Shown piece after piece: positions 1 to 9,857 of a DNA stretch of 64,000 nt. Below the pieces are notes generated by a model. The model had not been told where the DNA came from. It saw only the letters and a list, made by a program, of their open reading frames with translations, and did not search any database. How positions within the stretch are numbered: the stretch's first letter is position 1; each line of letters starts with the position of its first letter. Position numbers and translations under genes: made by a program. This DNA comes from Mannheimia granulomatis (GTDB taxonomy: Bacteria > Pseudomonadota > Gammaproteobacteria > Enterobacterales > Pasteurellaceae): positions 752,501 to 816,500 of the forward strand of contig NZ_CP016614.1 of assembly GCF_013377255.1 (NCBI RefSeq), given 5' to 3'.

Positions 1-1962
<1,962 letters not shown>

Positions 1963-2143
1963 ACAACGCTCAAGTGTTTTTGACAGAAAGCGAAGAAACT
2001 AAACAAAAGAAACTAAACAAATCAACTCAGAATAAACAGCTTGTTTCGAATTAAAGGCAAAAGCCGAAGAAAGTAAAGAACAAACAAAACAATTTAGAAA
2101 GACAAAAGTAAAGACGAAGAAAGTCTGAATCATCGAAGATTTT
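1963..2143 (+). other. 23S-5S internal transcribed spacer
   Basis: This 181-base spacer is strikingly A-rich on the transcribed strand. It carries two direct copies of GAAACTAAACAAA at about 1994-2020, and several variants of GAAGAAAGT further on (around 2066, 2116). No tRNA cloverleaf was recognised. It probably contains the RNase processing stems that separate 23S from 5S. Confidence 0.75.
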
Positions 2144-2261
2144 CCTGATGTCGATAGTGCTGTGGTGCCACCTGAATCCATACCGAACTCAGAAGTGAAA
2201 CGCAGTGACGCCGATGGTAGTGTGTGGATTCCGCATGTGAGAGTAGGGCAACATCAGGGCA
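2144..2261 (+). rRNA. 5S ribosomal RNA
   Basis: The stretch matches the 5S consensus, with the internal block CCGAACTCAGAAGTGAAACG at 2183-2202 and GCCGATGGTAGTGTG at 2210-2224. The closing helix pairs CCTGATGT at the 5' end with ACATCAGG at the 3' end. It is the last gene of the rRNA operon. Ends are set from the terminal helix and could shift by one or two bases. Confidence 0.96.
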
Positions 2262-2294
2262 TTATTCAGCCGAGAGGCAAATAAGTAAAATCGA

Positions 2295-2328
2295 CCCCAA
2301 GCTTAGCGATAGGCTTGGGGTTTTTGTT
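2295..2328 (+). terminator. rRNA operon terminator
   Basis: An 8-bp stem CCCCAAGC / GCTTGGGG encloses TTAGCGATAG and is followed by TTTTTGTTTT, a classic intrinsic terminator directly after 5S. Confidence 0.92.
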
Positions 2329-2392
2329 TTGGGGATTTTAGAGGAAATTGGAATAAAAGATAATAGCTTAAGGGCAAAAGGATGAGTGTTTG

Positions 2393-3145
2393 CTAGGTAG
2401 TAATAAGTTGTAAAAAGTTATTATATAGTTGTGTTTCTATTTTCTCGACTGGCATCGATTTAATTTCTGCAATTTTCTTCACAACAGCTAAAAGTTGCTC
2501 AACGATATCAACTCTGCTAAACCCTTCATACTGCCAAGGAGCATCTGTTTCGATAAGAAGGCGTTCGAGAGGGAAATATTCGGCAACTCTTTGAGTTTTA
2601 GGATTATGTAGAATATCTGGAGTAAGGCTGGCAAAATAATTAGTGCTCAATAGCTTTTCAAGCATATCATCATTAGCTTTAAACCAGTGGAATTGAGCTT
2701 TATTTATATTATGTTTACTGAGTAGCTCAAGGGCGATATCAGTATCTTCGTAGACGATATGCAAATTTAGAGGTAAATTATACCGCTTGCTGAGAAGAAT
2801 AAAGTGCTCAAGTAAGGTAATATAAGGTGCGTAATCTAGTTGTGGGGTTTCCCGTTTAAGATAGTGTGGTAAGCCAACTTCGCCTAAAGCGGTTAATTTT
2901 GTATGATTTTTTGCAATCCAATCAAACAATTTAGCTTGTTCCGTTTCAGAGGGTAGAGCCTGTTCTGGGTGGAAACCGGCAGCAATATGAAGTTTAGGAA
3001 ACTGCTCTTTAAGTGTTAAAAGGCGTTTACAACTGGCTAAATCTGTTGCTACAGCAAGCAGACTATCAAGTTGAGGTGTTTGAAGAATAGAGCGGATTTC
3101 ATCATCTGAAAATTGATCTAAGTGAATATGGCTATCATAAAGCAT
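2393..3145 (-). CDS. yjjV: TatD-family metal-dependent hydrolase (YjjV-like)
   Basis: This 250-residue protein belongs to the TatD family of TIM-barrel metal-dependent hydrolases / DNases. The N-terminal HxH metal ligands are His6 and His8 in DSHIHLD. Further family landmarks are GEVGLPHY near residue 88, HIVYED near 129, HWF near 153 and ETDAPW near 201, which carries the conserved Asp. An AGGAAGA ribosome site precedes the ATG. In E. coli yjjV lies directly after yjjU; here metK sits between the two on the same strand. The substrate is not known from sequence. I prefer YjjV over TatD or YcfH because of the neighbouring YjjU homologue. Confidence 0.85.
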   Translation of the reverse strand: MLYDSHIHLDQFSDDEIRSILQTPQLDSLLAVATDLASCKRLLTLKEQFPKLHIAAGFHPEQALPSETEQAKLFDWIAKNHTKLTALGEVGLPHYLKRETPQLDYAPYITLLEHFILLSKRYNLPLNLHIVYEDTDIALELLSKHNINKAQFHWFKANDDMLEKLLSTNYFASLTPDILHNPKTQRVAEYFPLERLLIETDAPWQYEGFSRVDIVEQLLAVVKKIAEIKSMPVEKIETQLYNNFLQLITT

Positions 3146-3205
3146 ATCTTCTTCCTGCTAATCTTTAGGGGTATTTTCCTTACATGTTTTACCCCATAGA
3201 CCAAT

Positions 3206-3238
3206 AAATAAGGGCGAATATTATATTCGCCCTTATTT
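3206..3238 (-). terminator. metK terminator-like palindrome
   Basis: A perfect 15-bp stem (AAATAAGGGCGAATA and its complement) with a 3-nt loop lies just after the metK stop codon. It ends in an A/T-rich flank and should act as the metK 3' hairpin. Confidence 0.75.
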
Positions 3239-3240
3239 GC

Positions 3241-4392
3241 TTATAAACCTGCTCCGGCACGAAGTGCTTCAGCTTTGTCGGTTTGCTCCCAAGGGAAATG
3301 TTCACGCCCGAAGTGGCCGTAAGCGGCAGTTTCACGGTAGATTGGTTTGATTAAATCTAACATTTTGATTAAGCCGTAAGGGCGTAGGTCAAAGTTTTGG
3401 TAGATTAATTTCACTAAAGTTTCGTTGCTCACTTTACCTGTGCCGAAAGTTTCCACCATAATTGAGGTTGGATCAGCCACACCGATAGCGTAAGAAAGTT
3501 GGATTTCGCAACGCTCTGCTAAGCCTGCAGCAACGATATTTTTGGCTACATAACGTGCAGCATAAGCAGCAGAGCGGTCTACTTTAGATGGGTCTTTACC
3601 CGAGAATGCACCACCACCGTGGCGAGCTGCACCACCGTAAGTATCAACAATGATTTTACGACCGGTTAAGCCACAGTCACCCATTGGGCCACCGATTACA
3701 AAACGGCCTGTTGGGTTAATGAAATATTTAGTGTTTTGGCTTAGCCATTCGCTTGGTAAGATAGGTTTGATAATCTCTTCCATCACCCCTTCAATTAAAT
3801 CTTTTTGGGAAATATGTTCCGCATGCTGGGTAGAAAGTACAACTGCATCAATGCCCACAATTTTGTTGTTTTCATAGGCGAAGGTTAATTGGCTTTTCGC
3901 ATCCGGGCGTAGCCAGTCTAATTTACCTGATTTACGAACGATCGCTTGTTGTTCCATTAAACGGTGAGCATAGGTAATCGGTGCAGGCATTAATACTTCT
4001 GTTTCATTGGTTGCATAGCCGAACATAATACCTTGGTCACCGGCACCTTGCTCAAGTGGATCTGCGCGATCAACGCCTTGGTTGATATCCGGAGATTGTT
4101 TGCCAATTGCATTTAAGACTGCACAAGAGTGTGCATCAAAGCCCATATCAGAATGGGTGTAGCCAATATCGCAGATTACTTGACGGGTTAAATTTTCAAT
4201 ATCTACCCATGCTGATGTTGTGATTTCACCACCGACTAAAGCCATACCGGTTTTTACATAAGTCTCACACGCCACACGTGCTTTAGGGTCTTGTTTTAAA
4301 ATTTCGTCTAACACCGCATCTGAAATTTGGTCTGCGATTTTATCCGGATGCCCTTCTGATACTGACTCAGAAGTAAATAAATTAATAGCCAT
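3241..4392 (-). CDS. metK: S-adenosylmethionine synthase
   Basis: MetK makes S-adenosylmethionine from ATP and methionine in the cytoplasm, supplying methyl groups for the cell. The 383 residues equal the usual length. Visible family motifs are GHPDKIADQISD near residue 15, the ATP-binding GAGDQGIMFGYA near 115 and the glycine-rich GGGAFSGKDPSKVDRSAAY near 260. A GAGGA ribosome site lies 7 nt before the ATG. The gene sits between yjjU and yjjV and has its own promoter region with a MetJ-type operator, so it should be repressed when SAM is plentiful. No SAM riboswitch fold was recognised in the short leader. Confidence 0.98.
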   Translation of the reverse strand: MAINLFTSESVSEGHPDKIADQISDAVLDEILKQDPKARVACETYVKTGMALVGGEITTSAWVDIENLTRQVICDIGYTHSDMGFDAHSCAVLNAIGKQSPDINQGVDRADPLEQGAGDQGIMFGYATNETEVLMPAPITYAHRLMEQQAIVRKSGKLDWLRPDAKSQLTFAYENNKIVGIDAVVLSTQHAEHISQKDLIEGVMEEIIKPILPSEWLSQNTKYFINPTGRFVIGGPMGDCGLTGRKIIVDTYGGAARHGGGAFSGKDPSKVDRSAAYAARYVAKNIVAAGLAERCEIQLSYAIGVADPTSIMVETFGTGKVSNETLVKLIYQNFDLRPYGLIKMLDLIKPIYRETAAYGHFGREHFPWEQTDKAEALRAGAGL

Positions 4393-4421
4393 TAATTATT
4401 CCTCGTTAATTTAAAATAATA

Positions 4422-4468
4422 ACAAGCGGTCGTTTTTTGCAAAAATTTTGTATATTTCAACCGCTTGT
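4422..4468. repeat. Head-to-head USS pair upstream of metK
   Basis: ACAAGCGGTCG at 4422-4432 and its complement AACCGCTTGT at 4459-4468 face each other across an A/T-rich centre containing TTTTTTGCAAAAATTTTG. This is the Apl-type DNA uptake signal as a dyad. It lies in the metK leader on the minus strand, so a transcript could form a hairpin here. Confidence 0.8.
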
Positions 4469-4489
4469 CTAAAATTTGTTTGGAAGTAT

Positions 4490-4534
4490 TTCCGTCTAGA
4501 CGTCTATAATATATTTTTTGAGCTTTTTAGGCAA
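4490..4534 (-). promoter_or_regulatory. metK promoter with tandem MetJ operator
   Basis: An exact met box AGACGTCT occupies 4498-4505, flanked without a gap by a 5/8 match TTCCGTCT at 4490-4497. MetJ binds tandem 8-bp boxes. On the minus strand a -35 TTGCCT (4534-4529) and a -10 TATTAT (4511-4506) are 17 nt apart, which puts the operator immediately downstream of the -10, over the start site. The start lies about 100 nt before the metK ATG. Confidence 0.75.
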
Positions 4535-4545
4535 ATGGTATTTTG

Positions 4546-5388
4546 TTATTTGCTCAAATAACGCCTTAATCCTGCAAGAGCATTTTTCGCATCTTCCACG
4601 CCTAAATCATACATAGTTTGTAGCCTGTCGAGGTTCTTTTCCAAGCGGCTGATTTTCATTGTTTTGCTTGGGCGAATAACAAAAATCTCTTGTTTTTCAT
4701 TAAGTTGAATTACCTCTTCAACCGCCTGATTATATTCCGCATAACGGTTTTCCCAACGCTCGATTAATTTCGGATATTTTTGATAAAACCATTTAAACAG
4801 CCACATTGAGCTTGGCTTTTTACGATATTCTAATGGGCGGGTGAGGACGACAATAATTTTATCGTATCCCATTGCTTGGAGTTTTTGATAAGGAATACTA
4901 TCTGAAATGCCTCCGTCTAAATATTTTTTGCCATCAATTTCCACAATTTTTGAAACAATCGGCATGGCTGAGGTGGCACGAAAAGCTTCCATCTGCTCAA
5001 AGGCATTATTGATTTTCACGTATTCAGGTTCACCTGTTTCTATGTTGGTTACGGTTACCCAGAAATCAGTGTTTGATTGCTGAAAAGTTTCTTGATCGAA
5101 AGGATCAAGGGTGAACGGTAATTCATAGAAGGCAAAGTCTCGATTAATGATATTTCCTGTTGTAAGTAAGCTACTTATGCTCATATATCTTTTATCGTGC
5201 AGATATTTTTTGTTATATCTTAAGGCCCTTCCTTTTTGTTTCGAGGGCAAATTTACGCCAAATAATGCTCCGGCGGAAACGCCAATTATGCCATCAATAT
5301 GAATATTTTCTTCTAAGAAAATATCTAACACTCCTGCAGTAAAAATGCCCCGTAAGCCACCGCCTTCAAGCACTAATCCGATTTTCAT
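4546..5388 (-). CDS. yjjU: Patatin-like phospholipase family protein (YjjU-like)
   Basis: This 280-residue protein shows the complete patatin catalytic signature: the oxyanion loop GGGLRG at residues 9-14, the nucleophile elbow GVSAG (Ser near 39) and the Asp of the dyad in DGG near 178. Patatin-like enzymes are serine lipid acyl hydrolases with a Ser-Asp dyad. There is no signal peptide, so a cytoplasmic or membrane-edge location is likely. The best match I recognise is YjjU of E. coli, whose usual neighbour yjjV is found beyond metK. The substrate is unknown. Confidence 0.85.
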   Translation of the reverse strand: MKIGLVLEGGGLRGIFTAGVLDIFLEENIHIDGIIGVSAGALFGVNLPSKQKGRALRYNKKYLHDKRYMSISSLLTTGNIINRDFAFYELPFTLDPFDQETFQQSNTDFWVTVTNIETGEPEYVKINNAFEQMEAFRATSAMPIVSKIVEIDGKKYLDGGISDSIPYQKLQAMGYDKIIVVLTRPLEYRKKPSSMWLFKWFYQKYPKLIERWENRYAEYNQAVEEVIQLNEKQEIFVIRPSKTMKISRLEKNLDRLQTMYDLGVEDAKNALAGLRRYLSK

Positions 5389-5444
5389 ATAATTTCCCCC
5401 GTAATTTGTGTATTATAACCCGAATTTTCGCTAAAGGAGATCAT

Positions 5445-5762
5445 ATGGCAAATGCAGAATTTATCCATTTTTTATTGGATCAGCTTTCGTCAATTTCGGG
5501 GCTGCGTTCAAAAAAGATGTTTGGTGACTATTGCCTGTTTTTTGGTGAGAAAATTGTGGCCATTATTAACAAAGATTATCGAATTTTTGTCAAAGCCAAT
5601 GCCGAGACCTTGCCTCTGTTTTTAGCGGAAAATGCCGAGCAATTTAGTTATTTTGCCAAAGGTAAAATAAATAAAATGCACTATTGGACAATCCCTGAAT
5701 ACGCAGTAGAAGATTCCGACGAATTGAAAAAATGGATTCGTTTGGGTTTACAAGCGGTCTGA
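5445..5762 (+). CDS. TfoX/Sxy N-terminal domain protein
   Basis: A 105-residue protein made only of the TfoX N-terminal domain (SGLRSKKMFGDYCLFFGEKIVA..., then NKDYRIFVKA). The start at 5445 is chosen over an in-frame ATG at 5406 because AAAGGAGA lies 4-11 nt before it. The true competence regulator Sxy/TfoX of Pasteurellaceae is about twice as long and has a C-terminal domain; this protein lacks it, so I do not call it the competence activator. The last four codons (LQAV) are encoded by a USS (5750-5759). Confidence 0.8.
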   Translation: MANAEFIHFLLDQLSSISGLRSKKMFGDYCLFFGEKIVAIINKDYRIFVKANAETLPLFLAENAEQFSYFAKGKINKMHYWTIPEYAVEDSDELKKWIRLGLQAV

Positions 5763-5795
5763 TTTTGTAAAAAATTTGCAAAATATCACCGCTTG
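5750..5795. repeat. Head-to-head USS pair after the TfoX_N gene
   Basis: ACAAGCGGTC at 5750-5759 overlaps the end of the upstream gene, and CACCGCTTG at 5787-5795 is its inverted partner, separated by an A/T-rich centre with TTTGCAAAAT. It can fold as a 3' hairpin for the upstream gene but lacks a long T tract. Confidence 0.65.
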
Positions 5796-5839
5796 CTGTT
5801 GGAATCCGAGAGTTTTATATTCAACAAGATATTAAATAA

Positions 5840-6556
5840 ATGAAAATGAATCAGAAAAAAATTGTATCCCTTATTGTGTTGGTCGTGCTGGCGAGTATTT
5901 CCTACTTTTTTAACGATGCGGGGAAAAAAGAGCCGCCTAGAACAACGAAACAGAAACAAACACAACAAAGCACTCAGTTGGCAAATTCGTCTTTAGGCAA
6001 TTACGATGTTCAGATGAAAAATGACCGTTTGAAGCAAAATGTTGTGGATACTGATTATTACACTCTTGCGCTTTCATGGTCTCCGGCATTTTGCCAAAAA
6101 CAGAGACGTAATAACAATGGTAAAGTACCACAGCATTTGAAATATCAATGTGATAGTAACCAAGAATTTGGTTGGGTGATTCACGGCCTATGGCCACAAA
6201 GTGAGGAAGCCCGTAGTGTGGAAGATCATCCACGTTACTGTCAGGGTGATTTGCCGATGGTTGAGGAAAATACGATTAAAAAATATCTGCCGGAATCACC
6301 GGGGGCTACGCTTTTGCAAGGCGAATGGGAAAAACATGGCGCTTGTGCCTTTAATCAAGCTGAGGATTATTTCAGTAAGCAAAAATCACTTTATAACGAG
6401 CTGACTTTGCCTGATTTTGAGATGTCAAAATCAGAGCTGTTTAAGTGGATAAAAGCCAATAATCCGCAATTAAGAGATGTTTATTTAAGTGGCGGCAAAG
6501 ATGAACTCTATATTTGCTATAACAAACAATGGCAGCCGATGGATTGCCCGCGTTAA
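5840..6556 (+). CDS. Ribonuclease T2 family protein
   Basis: This 238-residue protein is an RNase T2 / RNase I type endoribonuclease, which cleaves RNA through 2',3'-cyclic phosphates. Both catalytic segments are present: HGLWPQ with His115 and EWEKHGACA with Glu162, Lys165 and His166. Several cysteines suggest disulfides. The N-terminus (KIVSLIVLVVLASISYFF, residues 7-24) is a signal anchor or uncleaved signal peptide, so the enzyme is probably periplasmic or tethered there. ATGs at 5840 and 5846 are both possible; neither has a strong ribosome site. The stop overlaps the next start by 1 nt (TAATG). Confidence 0.88.
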   Translation: MKMNQKKIVSLIVLVVLASISYFFNDAGKKEPPRTTKQKQTQQSTQLANSSLGNYDVQMKNDRLKQNVVDTDYYTLALSWSPAFCQKQRRNNNGKVPQHLKYQCDSNQEFGWVIHGLWPQSEEARSVEDHPRYCQGDLPMVEENTIKKYLPESPGATLLQGEWEKHGACAFNQAEDYFSKQKSLYNELTLPDFEMSKSELFKWIKANNPQLRDVYLSGGKDELYICYNKQWQPMDCPR

Positions 6557-7044
6557 TGTCTAATCTTCGTCAACTGAAAATGCAGGTTCAACGTCAGCTT
6601 AAGCGTGATCTGGAACGTGCCAATACCTATTTCAATAAAACTTTTATACAACCTACCGTCAGCTATGCGGTTCGTGGTGTAAAAGCCGGTGTTGCCTATT
6701 TGGAACGTAATGAAGTTCGCTTCAATCCTGTTTTATTACAGGAAAATGGATTGGAGTTTGTTAGTCAAGTTGTGCCACACGAGCTGGCTCATATTTTGGT
6801 TTATCAACATTTTGGGCGGGTGCAATCGCACGGCAAAGAATGGAAAATGATGATGGAAACCGTCTTGGGTGTACCGGCTGAAATCTATCACTGTTTTGAT
6901 GTTCAAAGTGTGCAGCAGCAATTTAGCTATCAATGTGCTTGCCAAACTCACCAACTGTCCATTCGCAGGCATAATGCAGTGATGCGTAATAAGCGAAGTT
7001 ATATTTGCCGTTTGTGTAAAACAAAACTTCATTTTTCTGGTTAG
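6556..7044 (+). CDS. sprT: SprT family zinc metalloprotease-like protein
   Basis: The 162-residue protein has the SprT-like zincin motif HELAH at residues 75-79 and a C-terminal zinc ribbon with two CxC/CxxC pairs (CAC near 127 and CRLC near 153). The family is related to eukaryotic Spartan proteases that act on DNA-protein crosslinks; the bacterial role is poorly defined. The start at 6556 is preferred over an upstream in-frame ATG at 6529 because it gives TAATG coupling to the ribonuclease gene and matches the family N-terminus. The two genes form a tight translationally coupled pair. Confidence 0.88.
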   Translation: MSNLRQLKMQVQRQLKRDLERANTYFNKTFIQPTVSYAVRGVKAGVAYLERNEVRFNPVLLQENGLEFVSQVVPHELAHILVYQHFGRVQSHGKEWKMMMETVLGVPAEIYHCFDVQSVQQQFSYQCACQTHQLSIRRHNAVMRNKRSYICRLCKTKLHFSG

Positions 7045-7213
7045 TCGTCCTCTTAATTTGCCAAAAATTACTAAATATAGACCGCTTGTTATCTATTTTT
7101 CAGCCTATAAAAGTAATAACCTTACTAATTTACTAGACATTATTCTTTTCGCGCATACAATGCATTTTAGTATCTAAATTTTAATCTTAACTTTACATTT
7201 TCGGAGTATTTTT

Positions 7214-8494
7214 ATGGAAACTATTGTTATTGTAGGCGGTGGTGCCGGTGGATTGGAGCTTGCAACCTATTTGGGTAATAAGCTAGGGCGTAAGCAGAAA
7301 GCAAAAGTCATTTTAATTGATCGTAATGCTACCCATTTATGGAAACCTTTATTACATGAGGTAGCAACAGGAACCTTAGATGAGGGTACGGATGCATTAA
7401 GTTATCGGGCTCATGCAAAAAATCATGGTTTTGAATTTCAGCAAGGTACTTTAGTTGCAGTAGATAGAGAAAATAAATCGGTTTCTCTTGCTCCAATTTA
7501 TAACGATCATAACCAGTTATTAGTGAAAGAACGTAATATTCGTTATGATAAATTGGTTATTGCAATCGGTAGTAAATCAAATGATTTTGGTACTAAAGGT
7601 GTAGCGGAAAACTGTATTTTTCTTGATAGTTCAGAACAGGCAAGAGCTTTCCAAAAACGTCTGATGGAGCTGTTTTTACATTTCTCTCATAGTGAAGATA
7701 AAGATGTAAAAATTGCAATTGTTGGCGGTGGGGCAACCGGTATTGAGTTATCGGCGGAGCTTTATAATGTAGCGAAGAATTTAAACTCTTACGGGTTTGG
7801 TAAGTTAAATCGTGCAAGCTTAAAAGTCACGTTAGTCGAAGCAGGCCCACGCCTTATTCCTGCCTTGCCGGAAAGAGTCTCTATTTCTGCTTTCCATGAA
7901 TTGAAAAAAGCCGGGGTGGATGTGCGTTTGGGAACAATGATTACAGAGGCTCGCCCTGACGGTTTAATGACTCGCCTAGGCGAAAAAATTGAAGCCGATA
8001 TTATGGTGTGGGCAGCAGGTGTAAAAGCCCCTGAAATCACTCGAGAATTTGGCTTTGAGACTAATCGTTTAAATCAGATTGAAGTTAAAGATACCTTGCA
8101 AACTACAGTGGATGATTCGGTGTTTGTGATTGGAGATTGTGCGGCGTTAATACAAGACGGCAAACCGATTCCACCACGAGCTCAAGCTGCACACCAGATG
8201 GCAAGCCAATGTGGAAAAAATATTGTTGCCCTCATTGAAGGTAAAGAGATGAAACCGTTCAAATTTAAAGATAAGGGCTCGCTGCTCTCCTTCTCAAAAT
8301 TTGGTACTGTGGGGAATTTAATGGGAAATCTGGTTAGTGGGGATATGTTTATTGAAGGTAAAATTGCCCGCCTTGCTTACTTATCACTTTACCGAATGCA
8401 CCAAGTTGCTTTACACGGCTGTGTAAAAACCGGCTTGATTGTGTTAGTTGGGCAGATTAACCGATTCTTAAGACCAACGATGAAGTTGCATTAA
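7214..8494 (+). CDS. ndh: NADH dehydrogenase, type II (non-proton-pumping)
   Basis: The 426-residue flavoprotein transfers electrons from NADH to quinone at the inner membrane without pumping protons. It shows the N-terminal FAD dinucleotide fold VGGGAGGLE (residues 7-15) and a second NAD(P)H-binding fold VGGGATGIE near 172. The GDCAAL motif near 306 contacts the flavin. The C-terminal region holds the amphipathic membrane-binding helices. The gene stands alone with a 170-bp upstream gap and a GGAGT ribosome site. It ends before a convergent USS hairpin shared with the binding-protein gene. Confidence 0.95.
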   Translation: METIVIVGGGAGGLELATYLGNKLGRKQKAKVILIDRNATHLWKPLLHEVATGTLDEGTDALSYRAHAKNHGFEFQQGTLVAVDRENKSVSLAPIYNDHNQLLVKERNIRYDKLVIAIGSKSNDFGTKGVAENCIFLDSSEQARAFQKRLMELFLHFSHSEDKDVKIAIVGGGATGIELSAELYNVAKNLNSYGFGKLNRASLKVTLVEAGPRLIPALPERVSISAFHELKKAGVDVRLGTMITEARPDGLMTRLGEKIEADIMVWAAGVKAPEITREFGFETNRLNQIEVKDTLQTTVDDSVFVIGDCAALIQDGKPIPPRAQAAHQMASQCGKNIVALIEGKEMKPFKFKDKGSLLSFSKFGTVGNLMGNLVSGDMFIEGKIARLAYLSLYRMHQVALHGCVKTGLIVLVGQINRFLRPTMKLH

Positions 8495-8532
8495 ATTCTA
8501 ATTTAATCGCAATTATCGTGACTACGATAATC

Positions 8533-8586
8533 AAAAAACCGCTTGTTTGATGTTGTGATTTACATCTTACAAGCGGTTATTTTTTC
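8533..8586. terminator. Bidirectional USS terminator between ndh and the binding-protein gene
   Basis: AAAAAACCGCTTGT (8533-8546) and ACAAGCGGTTATTTTTT (8569-8585) form a hairpin with A and T runs on the two flanks. The two genes converge on it. The stem is made of a USS pair. Confidence 0.85.
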
Positions 8587-8610
8587 ACTTAATTTTGCAA
8601 TTAGTTGATA

Positions 8611-9648
8611 TTATTTAGCCAGTTTGATTTCGGCTAACCATTTATCGACTAAGCGTTTACCTTCTTCACTTGAGCCGGCTTTTTTATAGTCAATTTTAAT
8701 AAACTCTAATGCATCTGCTTTAGTCGATTGCGGTGCAACTTCGGCAGTTACATTAGTTGGTGTTTGGTATACGCCATGTTGCCGCCATGGGATTTCTTGG
8801 GCTTCTTTAGACAGTACCCAATCCATAAACAGTTTTGCATTTTCTAAGTTACGAGCATTTTTTAAAATACTTACTCCACCTAAGGCATAGCCTACTTTAC
8901 CTTGTGGGATAACCGCTTCCACCGGTGCACCTTTCTCTTTTTCAGTGGCATAACTGTGCACAAATCCAACAGTAACCGCACTTTCACCACGGGCTAAATT
9001 ACTGGTGACTAAAGTGCTTTTTACATATTGAGAAATGTTGTTGTCTAGCTTTTTCAAATAATCAAAGGCTTTTTCTTCCCCCCATAAAGTCGAGAGGGTG
9101 GTAATTAGAGTATAGGTTGTGCCTGAGCTACGAGGGTCGGGCAGCTGCACTTCACCTTTTAAACGAGGATCAAGTAAATCTTCCCATGTTTTTGGAGTTG
9201 GTACGCCAAGCTTAGCTAATTTCTCACTGTTTACGCCAAAACCAAGTACTAACATATAAATGATAGAGGTGAATTTTCCTTGTTCGCTTTCCACTAAAGA
9301 TTTAAATTGAGGTAAGATTTCTGCCTGTAACGGTGAGCGATAAGCTTCTAGTAAGCCTAACTCACCCGCTTGAAAGTGAGGCTCAATAGTACCGCCAAAC
9401 CAAATATCTGCTTGCGGATTGGCGGATTCTGCTTTGATTTTACCAAAAATAGTGCCTGTTCCACCGTGGATAAATTGGGTTTCTACATTGTATTTCTGTG
9501 AAAATTGTTTGGTTATATCTTCACATACATTATTTTGTACCGAGCAGTAAACGGTTAAACGACCTTCTGCTTGTGCGGTGTTAGCAGATAATAAAGTAGT
9601 GGCAAAGCCTAAACTGAATAATAAAGATTTCAATCTAAAGGATTTCAT
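8611..9648 (-). CDS. Periplasmic ABC-transporter binding protein, AfuA/FbpA type
   Basis: This 345-residue protein starts with a clear signal peptide cleaved after AQA (residues 25-27). It belongs to the binding-protein family that includes FbpA (ferric iron) and AfuA (hexose phosphates in A. pleuropneumoniae), with family stretches GRLTVYCSVQ, FGGTIEPHFQAGE and DPRSSGTTYTL. AfuA is the closest protein I recall, but I cannot exclude another substrate. Oddly, no permease or ATPase gene is nearby: the next gene downstream (ndh) is convergent. It is therefore an orphan binding protein that must work with a transporter encoded elsewhere. No convincing Fur box was seen upstream. Confidence 0.8.
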   Translation of the reverse strand: MKSFRLKSLLFSLGFATTLLSANTAQAEGRLTVYCSVQNNVCEDITKQFSQKYNVETQFIHGGTGTIFGKIKAESANPQADIWFGGTIEPHFQAGELGLLEAYRSPLQAEILPQFKSLVESEQGKFTSIIYMLVLGFGVNSEKLAKLGVPTPKTWEDLLDPRLKGEVQLPDPRSSGTTYTLITTLSTLWGEEKAFDYLKKLDNNISQYVKSTLVTSNLARGESAVTVGFVHSYATEKEKGAPVEAVIPQGKVGYALGGVSILKNARNLENAKLFMDWVLSKEAQEIPWRQHGVYQTPTNVTAEVAPQSTKADALEFIKIDYKKAGSSEEGKRLVDKWLAEIKLAK

Positions 9649-9798
9649 GATTTTCCTGAATAATATAAATAAAATAGATGACGCAGTCTATCATCTCAGA
9701 CCAAGAGTGGAAATAATTACAAGCGATAAAATACGCTCAAAGAATCTAATTCTAGCCTATTATTTCAATGAGTTTCGGCTATCTTGCAAATTTTAAAA

Positions 9799-9840
9799 CA
9801 AAAATGACCGCTTGTTTTGTGCTGTAAGCGATCATTTTTA
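9799..9840 (-). terminator. Terminator of the purine permease gene
   Basis: ACAAAAATGACCGCTTG and AAGCGATCATTTTT form an imperfect stem, again built on a USS core. Read on the minus strand it ends in a T-rich run (CATTTTTGTTTT), as expected for the 3' end of the permease gene. Confidence 0.75.
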
Positions 9841-9857
9841 GCTATTTTTTTGCAAAA

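Noticed and set aside
4393..4545. SAM riboswitch before metK
   Set aside because: No conserved riboswitch core was seen; the region holds a MetJ operator and a USS pair instead.
5445..5762. Competence activator Sxy/TfoX
   Set aside because: Only the N-terminal domain is present, about half the length of the competence regulator.
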